This document shows positions 1-7,273 of a stretch of 28,776 bases of DNA, piece by piece; within the stretch, counting starts at the first letter, position 1, and each line of letters begins with the position of its first letter. The notes under the pieces were generated by a model that saw only the letters and a program-made list of their open reading frames with translations, had not been told where the DNA came from and did not search any database. Source of the stretch: a virus; IMG/VR virus record IMGVR_UViG_3300047375_000440, positions 1 through 28,776 of that record; one strand, written 5' to 3'. Both the position numbers and the translations under genes were made by a program.

Positions 1-1660
1 TAGGGTGTCCTGATTCGATTTTAAAATGTGGTATTATAATTTGTTTTAATTGATTATAATGAGAAATTCCAATATAATTATTTGAATATACAAATTCATA
101 TGGAGACTCTACATACTCTTGATACATACCACCATACATTGCAGAATTATGATCGTAGAATATAACAGCCTGTGTATCCATGACAGAATACTTACCAGTA
201 TTTTTAATATTGACTGCATCCAGAATTATCTGTCTACCACCTCTAAACTCAAATAGTCCAAATTGTTTTTTAAATAAACTTTTACCATTTGTATTGGTTG
301 TTGCAGTAGTTTTTGCAAAATTAGAATCTGGAATATATGATATATCTGTTGGTGGTGTAATTTGAGGCACCATTCCAAATGTAGTATCTGTGTCTATATC
401 AATATAAAAATAATTATATAGATAAGTCTTATCTGGTTGACTATAATATGGTTTTATAGGTACAATAATATCTTGAGAACTACGAATTTCAAATTCAGTT
501 CTAAATACTAAATCAGATTGTTCTGCATAAAATTTACCTTTAGGTTCTTGAATAGATTTAAACTTTTTAAAGTAATTATTGATAGGAACATTTGTTATAT
601 CTGGAGAACCAAAATATAAATTCTTTTGTATAACTACATCATCTGGACTTTGATAATATAGTAAATCATTGAATATTTTATCCTGTGGTTTTGTGATTAA
701 TAGACCACTTGGACTCTTTATCCAATCTGGTTCTTGATTATATAAGTGCGCGTATGAATTGTGCAACTCTTTAGCTTTACTTAAATCATAAGATAAATTT
801 AATTCAAAATCTTTATCTAAAGTTGTCGAAGAGTATGTTATCTTTGAAGTAACTTCGCCTGTATCTTTTGCGCCTAAAATAATCTTATTGTCTGGAACTA
901 TTTGTTGGAATAACAAATTAGTTTCTTTTACATTAGATTTTATCAGAGAACTTTCATCTCTGGTAAATAACTCTGCGTGTACTAAATCTACAAATTCACC
1001 ATAACTATCTGCAATAGTTGCCATTTTTGTTACTTGGTCTAAGTTATACCTTGCAAATTCTGAATTTTCTCCATGCAGAATATGTTCACCGTCACCTGAT
1101 AGTAGGTGTTGTGCAGATTTTACTTGATTTTGTATTCTTTGTATGATATTTTTACTGAATATTCCAATATCACCAAGTTTAGATACAATAATGTCATCTG
1201 TATCATAATTTGATATTGCATTTTGAACAATATCTCTACTAATACCAAGATCAAATTGTTTTGAATCTGTTCCGATATTACTTGTCACTAATTCCATTAG
1301 TTTGGATTTATCAGTAATGATACTATCGAGTCTAGATAAGTTATTCCATATACTACCAATAATACCTGTTTCTGAATATCTATCAAGTCCAACATCTGTT
1401 ATTTCAATGATGTTATTGAAACTGACAACATCTGTAGAAATTATTTCTACCTTTGTGGAGAAAATTTCTGCTATATATTCCGATCCACCAGTTTCATATG
1501 CATTACTTGCATACTCTAAAGTTTGTCCATCATCTTGAGTATAACGAAATAAATTATAATATTCTATTGTTACAGATGAATCGCGCTCAAATACATAATT
1601 CCATCTTTTAGTGGTTTTAATCTGTGTTTGTACACCGCCGGAGGTAAAAAATTGTGGCAT
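1..1660 (-). CDS. Unrecognised late virion-associated protein, N-terminal 553 residues (runs off left edge)
   Basis: I translated the minus strand from the ATG at 1660-1658 and found no stop down to base 1, so the gene is partial with its C-terminus outside the window. The start fits: the upstream gene's TAA ends one base before it (TAATATG), and an AAGG ribosome-binding site lies about 8 bases upstream inside that gene. The product begins MPQFFTSGGVQTQIK and continues with an aromatic-rich domain (WNYVFERDSSVTIEYYNLF near residue 20). A mixed helical segment follows (about residues 90-270), then a Tyr/Pro/Ile-rich, probably beta-structured segment with FGMVPQITPPTD near residue 440 and GLFEFRGGRQ near 480. 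No signal peptide, membrane segment or catalytic motif is visible. It appears co-transcribed with the repeat-containing gene before it. Position and composition suggest a structural or tail-appendage protein, but I do not recognise the family. Confidence 0.85.
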   Translation of the reverse strand, partial: MPQFFTSGGVQTQIKTTKRWNYVFERDSSVTIEYYNLFRYTQDDGQTLEYASNAYETGGSEYIAEIFSTKVEIISTDVVSFNNIIEITDVGLDRYSETGIIGSIWNNLSRLDSIITDKSKLMELVTSNIGTDSKQFDLGISRDIVQNAISNYDTDDIIVSKLGDIGIFSKNIIQRIQNQVKSAQHLLSGDGEHILHGENSEFARYNLDQVTKMATIADSYGEFVDLVHAELFTRDESSLIKSNVKETNLLFQQIVPDNKIILGAKDTGEVTSKITYSSTTLDKDFELNLSYDLSKAKELHNSYAHLYNQEPDWIKSPSGLLITKPQDKIFNDLLYYQSPDDVVIQKNLYFGSPDITNVPINNYFKKFKSIQEPKGKFYAEQSDLVFRTEFEIRSSQDIIVPIKPYYSQPDKTYLYNYFYIDIDTDTTFGMVPQITPPTDISYIPDSNFAKTTATTNTNGKSLFKKQFGLFEFRGGRQIILDAVNIKNTGKYSVMDTQAVIFYDHNSAMYGGMYQEYVESPYEFVYSNNYIGISHYNQLKQIIIPHFKIESGHP

Positions 1661-1661
1661 A

Positions 1662-3980
1662 TTATAACCTTATCTGCCACATGGAATTGTCTCTTGCGAC
1701 AAATGGGCCCACGAATGTATTTAATTCAATAGTAGATGGTACTGGGTTTAACTTATAAAATGTCACAGTTCCATCTCTTAGTTGTATGATACCTTTTGAT
1801 GCGGCACCATTATTTTCATCTGGAGAAATTTCTGCGCCGATTTCGCCAAGTTGTTCTCCACTAGATGCACCTATACCAGTTTCATCTTCTCCAGTTTCAC
1901 TGCCAGTATTTGTTGTTGTAGATTCATCTTCTCCAGTATCACTACCAGTATTTGTTGTTGTAGATTCATCTTCTCCAGTATCTGTGCCAGTGACTAATGT
2001 TGTAGATTCATCTTCTCCGTCATCTGTACCAGTATTTGTTGTTGTAGATTCATCTTCGCCAGTTTCACCACCAGTGACTAATGTTGTAGATTCATCTTCA
2101 CCAGTTTCACCACCAGTGACTAATGTTGTAGATTCATCTTCGCCAGTTTCACCGCCAGTGACTAATGTTGTAGATTCATCTTCTCCAGTTTCACCACCAG
2201 TAATTAACGTTGTAGATTCATCTTCTCCAGTTTCACCACCAGTAATTAACGTTGTAGATTCATCTTCTACTTCATCTTGACCTGTATTTTTTTCTGAAAC
2301 TTCGTCTTGTATTTGTTCATCGCCAGTAATAACTGTACTAGATTCATCTACTACATCCTCAGAACCAGTTGTATTTGTTGATGCATCGTCAAGAATTTCT
2401 TCTCCCGATAAATTTAATATACTAGTAGAATTTTCTACTACAAATTTTTCAAATTCTTCAAAAGTTTCAAATAAATTAAAGTTTAAGAAATCTTCATCTT
2501 CTGATAATGATGTGAATATAATTGATAGTATATTTTCTATATCTTCTGGAGTTGCAAAATCTAAAGTTGCAAGTTGTATTTTTTCTACAAACCCTTGAAT
2601 ATCTAACTGATTGATTGCTTCTAATAGAGTAGTATCAGTTATATCTAGAGTAATTCCTTCGGATACTTCTATTTCATTGAATAAGAAATTTATAAAAAAT
2701 TCTTCTATTTCGGACAAATCTTCGAAGTTTACATTTGAAAGTTCTAATTTATCAGTATCTTCACTAAATACCTTATTCAATAATTCATTTAATGTTGTTT
2801 CTTCTAAAGTTTTTAACTGAGTAGATGCAACAGTTTCAATTAATTCACTAAATTGAGTATCTTTAGATTCTACTATATCATCTAAATTAGTTAAAACTTT
2901 TTGTGTTAATTCTTCTGTGATCTTTTCGATAATTGTGGGTACAACCGTAGTTTCAATTACTTCTTGAACACCTTGAATTACACTCTTTTGCAATTCTTCG
3001 TTGTCAGTAGTATCACCAATATTTAAATTACTAGATGCTTCTACTACAACTTCTTCTATGAAACTTTGGAGTGAAATTTGTTCTTTAATTGTTTCAACAA
3101 TAAGTTTTTCGGAAAGAGACTGCAATTCCTCCTTTGGTAAAGGTTCTATATACTCTCTACGAACTTCATCTGAAATATCTGAATCAGAAATTTCTTCTGG
3201 GGCCTCCCCTTGGGAAACATTCGATATACCACTAGATGATAACGCTTCTGCGGCGGCGATAAGTGATGTTTTAGATTCTTCTACTATTTGTTCAATTGCA
3301 TTGGCCAATAAAGCTTTTGTTGATTCTTCTTTTGGCTGAGTTGAAGGTAATATTGTTAGAGCAGAATCATTTACTTCAGAATCAGTTACTGCAACAATAA
3401 CAGTTTGTGGTATAATTTCATCACTACTTTGAACTAAGTCAGAACCTTCGTCAATTTTTTCGAAAGACTTTTCTGTTGGTGAAACGGATACCGTTTCTAC
3501 TTCATTTGTTGTTGTATTACTCGATTCAGATTCAAATTCGGAAACTGGGCCCGTTGTTGTTGCAGATACAGATTCTGTTTCAATAGCAACGTCCGATACA
3601 GGACTAGTACTACTTTCTGGTATCGCAATATTTCCAGTAGAAGAAAAAGTACTAAAAGATTCTATTTGAGAATTATCAGTATTATATAATTCAACCCACC
3701 ATTCAAGTGTTGTGCCGTCTACATCATAATAATACTTCGTGAGAGTATCTATAGTGGGAGTATATATTTTTAGTTGGAAAGTGTCACCATTGGATATGGT
3801 AGCAGAATTTCCTTGATTTGTACCATTGACAATAATATCACCAGTTGAAAATGTCACTGATGCGGGAGCAACTAGTCCAGATATTGTCAGTTCGACAGAC
3901 GAAACCTCGGCAGGAGAGGTTAATCCTGTCTCGGCAAGAACGTAATCTTGCAAAAAGAATATTTCAGTAATAGTTGCCAT
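1662..3980 (-). CDS. Acidic repeat-containing probable virion structural protein (772 aa)
   Basis: The protein has four visible parts. Residues 1-120 look like a beta-rich domain (VELTISGLVAPASVTFSTGD; TKYYYDVDGTTLEWWVELY). Residues about 125-220 are a Ser/Thr/Glu-rich linker. Residues about 220-530 are a very acidic Glu/Ile/Leu/Ser-rich region of amphipathic pattern, likely helical (IIEKITEELTQKVLTNL). Residues about 531-698 are 12 copies of a 14-residue repeat, consensus DESTTLVTGGETGE. A short C-terminal domain ends in MWQIRL. No cysteine, signal peptide or membrane segment is seen. It opens a new transcription unit: a terminator lies upstream at 4018-4044 and a CATAAATA late-promoter variant sits only 7 bases before the ATG, with no clear Shine-Dalgarno. 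The next gene starts one base after its stop. The layout resembles an elongated virion surface or fibre protein, but this is inference and I cannot name the family. Confidence 0.9.
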   Translation of the reverse strand: MATITEIFFLQDYVLAETGLTSPAEVSSVELTISGLVAPASVTFSTGDIIVNGTNQGNSATISNGDTFQLKIYTPTIDTLTKYYYDVDGTTLEWWVELYNTDNSQIESFSTFSSTGNIAIPESSTSPVSDVAIETESVSATTTGPVSEFESESSNTTTNEVETVSVSPTEKSFEKIDEGSDLVQSSDEIIPQTVIVAVTDSEVNDSALTILPSTQPKEESTKALLANAIEQIVEESKTSLIAAAEALSSSGISNVSQGEAPEEISDSDISDEVRREYIEPLPKEELQSLSEKLIVETIKEQISLQSFIEEVVVEASSNLNIGDTTDNEELQKSVIQGVQEVIETTVVPTIIEKITEELTQKVLTNLDDIVESKDTQFSELIETVASTQLKTLEETTLNELLNKVFSEDTDKLELSNVNFEDLSEIEEFFINFLFNEIEVSEGITLDITDTTLLEAINQLDIQGFVEKIQLATLDFATPEDIENILSIIFTSLSEDEDFLNFNLFETFEEFEKFVVENSTSILNLSGEEILDDASTNTTGSEDVVDESSTVITGDEQIQDEVSEKNTGQDEVEDESTTLITGGETGEDESTTLITGGETGEDESTTLVTGGETGEDESTTLVTGGETGEDESTTLVTGGETGEDESTTTNTGTDDGEDESTTLVTGTDTGEDESTTTNTGSDTGEDESTTTNTGSETGEDETGIGASSGEQLGEIGAEISPDENNGAASKGIIQLRDGTVTFYKLNPVPSTIELNTFVGPFVARDNSMWQIRL
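1887..2390 (-). repeat. 42-bp tandem repeat array (12 copies of a 14-residue unit)
   Basis: The array lies wholly in frame inside the 772-residue gene. Units of 42 bp can be laid end to end from 1887 to 2390. Read along the protein, copies 1-3 (2265-2390) are strongly diverged. Copies 4 and 5 (2223-2264 and 2181-2222) are identical at DNA level. Copies 6-8 (2055-2180) differ from one another at only a few third positions. Copies 9-12 (1887-2054) alternate between an LVTG and a TNTG version of the core. A degenerate remnant (DETGIG) follows at the protein's C-terminal side. The gradient from diverged to identical copies indicates repeated local duplication. Confidence 0.95.
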
Positions 3981-3987
3981 TTGTTAC

Positions 3988-3995
3988 TATTTATG
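3988..3995 (-). promoter_or_regulatory. Candidate T4-type late promoter (CATAAATA variant) for the 772-aa gene
   Basis: On the minus strand the octamer CATAAATA lies 7 bases before the ATG at 3980, downstream of the terminator that closes the previous unit. T4 late promoters use TATAAATA spanning about -13 to -6. By that spacing transcription would start about 2 bases before the ATG, giving an almost leaderless message, and no Shine-Dalgarno is visible. The one-base deviation from consensus and the tight spacing lower confidence. Confidence 0.5.
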
Positions 3996-4017
3996 AATTA
4001 AATTGCCGAGAACAAAT

Positions 4018-4044
4018 AAAAAGGGGGATAAATCCCCCTTTTTT
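4018..4044 (-). terminator. Rho-independent terminator after the 1049-aa gene (symmetrical)
   Basis: A perfect 11-bp stem, AAAAAGGGGGA pairing with TCCCCCTTTTT, encloses a 4-base loop. Read on the minus strand the GC core is followed by a run of T residues. It starts about 26 bases after the TAG stop of the 1049-residue gene and ends the three-paralogue block. Because the stem is flanked by A-run and T-run on both sides it could act in either direction, but all genes seen here run on the minus strand. Confidence 0.92.
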
Positions 4045-4069
4045 CTACTTTATTTTTAAATTATAATTA

Positions 4070-7000
4070 CTATAGTCTTACTGTCCAATCAGAATATTCT
4101 GGTCTAATTGGTCCACCACGTACTAGAGTGAAAATACGCATTCCATTACCATCTGACTTCGTTGATTGCATCCCTGCATATGTTCTATTTGCAGATGTTG
4201 TTGCTGTATCAGTACCTGTATGCCATGTGTATGCTGCTCGGTAATCCAATGCATCTGATGGTTTAAGTGTAGATGTGCCGGCGGTTCCCCCACCAACACT
4301 ACTATCTTGTTCTCCATCTAAATCATATTTTGGAGATGTGGCTGTACCAACATTGGTAATTCCACCTTCAGTTGATGAATCTGCACCTGAGAAACAAATT
4401 AAATCCATTTCTGAGTTTGGATATATATATCTTTGAGATGCCATTGGTGTTGGAAAATTAAACACAAAGGTTTTATCTTGAGTAATAGATAATTGTTCAA
4501 CTGGATTGATAATAGCAGGACTATCAACTTGTGGAATAACTGCAGAGACATGATAATCCCAAGGTTTTAATACATCATATTCTCTTACAACAAACCTATA
4601 AATTCCTTTTGCCTCTCTATGCATATCTGTCCAGTGTTTTGGAAAATCTGGATCTTCTGGTACTTCTATTAAATATAAGTTTTGTGCTTCTGGGTCTTCT
4701 GCATAATTTTGTAGTTGCATTTTCAAGACTTGACCTTCGGATAAAGATTCTCTAAGGAATACGGTATCTACTGGTAAACTATATACATATGTATTTAAAC
4801 TAGTACCTTGAAATGATGCAGTATTTGCAGGCCACAATACATCACCAGTAGAATTTACTGTATATTCGTATGGATTCCTTGCATGATCTAATTCAACATT
4901 CTCGACAAATACATTCAATCTTGCGGCATCTTCTAATTGTGCAGTTGCATCTCCTTGTCGGCCATATGGATTGATATATTTATTTAGATAACCAGCACCT
5001 TTCCATCTATATTTGACACGTACTTTGGGGGTTGTATCTGGGCCCAATGTAGGATTAGTGTTGGTGGAGCTGATGGTGGTGTTGCGAAAGACGACCCCAC
5101 CAATTTCCAAAGGATTGCCCGATGGATGAAGAAAACTCATTTTGTGCGAAACCATTTCTTGAGTTGTTAGTGTAGAACCAGTATATACTGCTGGGGTAAC
5201 TGAGTCTATTTCAAATTTATAATCAACTCCTTCAACTAATACTGCATGTACTGAATCGTTGTCAATCGTGTCAAGTAATACAACTTCTTCAATTTCTAAT
5301 CCCAACATAGCTGGACCAAGTTTATCGTTATATGCTGCATCATATTGGTTTACCGTTATATAATCGTATGAATTGACCGTTGTTATGTTCGTGGTTCTCT
5401 GCGCGGTGGCTTGATCATCTACATAACCACCACCAGAAACACTTTGCAAAGCCACTGTTTTGGTTGAAGCAGATGTACCAGTTGGAGTATTATAAATTTT
5501 CTGGGCATTTGGTCCACTATAATTTATACCACTACCATATTCATTTGCTTGTATAGGTAAACTATCGGTTATAATAGAAATATCTATTTGGTTTCCTGGC
5601 TTCAATCTTCTGCCAGAAGCATCATATATATTTTGTAAATCTGTAGAGACTGTAGTTGTTTGAAATGGAGTTGTAGCAAAATCTAAATTCTTCTCAAAAG
5701 ATGAGTAATATCCAGCATTTTGTTCTGAAGTCTCAAAAGGTCTTTTACTTGGGGAATATACACAATGCACAGGAGACTTACCATCTTCAAATTCGATTTT
5801 ACCCGAAGAATTATCCACATGTCTCTGTATAACAAACCATGCATAATCATCATCTTGATCTACAGATGCCTGATCAAACATAAATAGAGAAGTACCATGA
5901 TCTGTACATGTCAATCTATAAGTAATTGGATATGTATTATTTGTATCAGATGATGTTTTACCTTGTCTACGGAAAAATCCTGCTTTTGCCTTTGCTCCTT
6001 CTATGCCTGGCGCAAAATAAATTTCGGCGAGCTCGCCCGGCAGTCTAAACACGGACTTCTTCGTACCATCTCTATCCTGCCCTCTAGTAGTATCACCATT
6101 ATCTAGAAGTTGATATTTTGTACCAACGTTAACATGCACGTAATCATCTCTTTCGTCATAATAGAAACGAATTCTCCATTTTTGTGGAGAGCGTCTTTGT
6201 CTAACTGGCGATGGTAAATTCAAATTTGTAGGTATGGCCTCTGAAACTGAATTAATATCTGATCTAGATGACAATAAGTCGGTTGCCTTTTCAGATTCTA
6301 CTACTAGTAAATTACCAACTCTACGAATTGCCTTCATAACAGCAGTATGATCTTGTTGTCCGTTTACGTCAATTGAAATTGGTGTTGTTGAAGTTTCCGT
6401 TTCATATGGATAAATCAAATTATAAGGTTGAACCTCAACTTCATCTGCCGGAATAATTAGAGACCACTCTCCTTTAGAATAAACTTTATCGCCCGCAGTA
6501 ACTTGGGAAAACGGAACATCTACAGTTGCAGTAATGGTAGTACCATCGGTAATAGATGCAATTGTTGCAATACCAGTACCAGAAACTTCTCTAATTCGTT
6601 TACCTACAAGTGTAGTAGAAGCAGACCCATCTACTAACCAACTACCTACTGGTGCATCACTAAATTCCGCAATCATAGTTGCACCAACTCCTGTTGCACC
6701 AGTTACTGTTAGTGGTGCAACAGTTTGAGATTGATTTTCGAATGTTGATGTAAAGTTATTTTTATATGGATGTAAACATAAATCTAATGCAAGATTTCTC
6801 AAAACACCATCTTCATATTCAGTATAGTTTTCTGGATTTATAAAATATACTATTTTTATAGTTGCACCAGATGTAGGAATTTTTCCAGTATTAAACAAAA
6901 TATAACCGTTTGGAGTTTGAATTACTCCACTGCCTGGATCATATGTTTGTTGGTCACTGAATAAAAAATCACCACTATCTGGATATGTATCGTCGCCGGT

Positions 7001-7219
7001 ATAATTGTCTGCAATTAATTCATTAAATTCATTTACAAAAATTCTTACTGAAGCAATATCGGCCAAACCAAGATCTGGCAATCTTTTGAGTGGTAAATGT
7101 CTAGTGACACCATCACTCACAAAATATTCCGCATAGGTTGGTTGCATAACACTAGTAATTTCAGTTCTTTGTACTGAAAATCCAGCTGATGCGAATGGTT
7201 GCGTTAAAGTAGATGCCAT
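4070..7219 (-). CDS. Probable virion structural protein, paralogue 3 of 3 (1049 aa)
   Basis: This is a member of the family shared with the next two genes upstream. Shared blocks, in order: an N-terminal SVQRTEITSV segment (15-24), DGVLRNLALDLCLHPY (about 140-155), SPQKWRIRFYYD (about 343-355), TYPITYRLTCTDHG (about 427-440), DQDDDYAWFVIQRHVD (about 452-468) and PVHCVYSPSKR (about 482-491). A C-terminal module from about residue 870 contains REYDVLKPWDYH, IINPVEQLSITQD and GNGMRIF. Its own features are a Gly/Ala/Thr-rich insertion at about 168-245 and a central segment of about 380 residues between the two conserved parts. No enzyme motif, signal peptide or membrane helix is seen. The leader holds an exact TATAAATA and a GGGG ribosome-binding site, and a strong terminator follows. 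The late-cluster position supports a virion protein; its place in the particle is unknown. Confidence 0.9.
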   Translation of the reverse strand: MASTLTQPFASAGFSVQRTEITSVMQPTYAEYFVSDGVTRHLPLKRLPDLGLADIASVRIFVNEFNELIADNYTGDDTYPDSGDFLFSDQQTYDPGSGVIQTPNGYILFNTGKIPTSGATIKIVYFINPENYTEYEDGVLRNLALDLCLHPYKNNFTSTFENQSQTVAPLTVTGATGVGATMIAEFSDAPVGSWLVDGSASTTLVGKRIREVSGTGIATIASITDGTTITATVDVPFSQVTAGDKVYSKGEWSLIIPADEVEVQPYNLIYPYETETSTTPISIDVNGQQDHTAVMKAIRRVGNLLVVESEKATDLLSSRSDINSVSEAIPTNLNLPSPVRQRRSPQKWRIRFYYDERDDYVHVNVGTKYQLLDNGDTTRGQDRDGTKKSVFRLPGELAEIYFAPGIEGAKAKAGFFRRQGKTSSDTNNTYPITYRLTCTDHGTSLFMFDQASVDQDDDYAWFVIQRHVDNSSGKIEFEDGKSPVHCVYSPSKRPFETSEQNAGYYSSFEKNLDFATTPFQTTTVSTDLQNIYDASGRRLKPGNQIDISIITDSLPIQANEYGSGINYSGPNAQKIYNTPTGTSASTKTVALQSVSGGGYVDDQATAQRTTNITTVNSYDYITVNQYDAAYNDKLGPAMLGLEIEEVVLLDTIDNDSVHAVLVEGVDYKFEIDSVTPAVYTGSTLTTQEMVSHKMSFLHPSGNPLEIGGVVFRNTTISSTNTNPTLGPDTTPKVRVKYRWKGAGYLNKYINPYGRQGDATAQLEDAARLNVFVENVELDHARNPYEYTVNSTGDVLWPANTASFQGTSLNTYVYSLPVDTVFLRESLSEGQVLKMQLQNYAEDPEAQNLYLIEVPEDPDFPKHWTDMHREAKGIYRFVVREYDVLKPWDYHVSAVIPQVDSPAIINPVEQLSITQDKTFVFNFPTPMASQRYIYPNSEMDLICFSGADSSTEGGITNVGTATSPKYDLDGEQDSSVGGGTAGTSTLKPSDALDYRAAYTWHTGTDTATTSANRTYAGMQSTKSDGNGMRIFTLVRGGPIRPEYSDWTVRL

Positions 7220-7250
7220 CTTTTATTTACCCCATATGTTTGTTTATCTA

Positions 7251-7258
7251 TATTTATA
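7251..7258 (-). promoter_or_regulatory. T4-type late promoter TATAAATA for the 1049-aa gene
   Basis: An exact TATAAATA on the minus strand lies 31 bases before the ATG at 7219, in the 54-base gap after the 1262-residue gene. It would give a leader of roughly 26 bases that includes a GGGG ribosome-binding site. The octamer is followed by AGATAAACAAA, also found after the late promoter of the 1262-residue paralogue. Confidence 0.75.
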
Positions 7259-7273
7259 ATCATCATTATAATA

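Noticed and set aside
1786-2280. Plus-strand open frame encoding a Ser/Pro/Val repeat protein
   Set aside because: It is the antisense shadow of the 42-bp repeat; because the unit is a multiple of three, one open antisense frame persists. It has no ribosome-binding site and no supporting context.
1887-2390. CRISPR-like regularly spaced repeats
   Set aside because: The units are contiguous with no unique spacers, vary at codon third positions, and lie in frame inside a coding sequence, so this is a protein repeat.
1662-7219. Shared W-x-(V/I)-R-L ending of the 772- and 1049-residue proteins as evidence of homology
   Set aside because: Only about five residues match, and the rest of the two C-termini do not align, so chance or convergence is sufficient.
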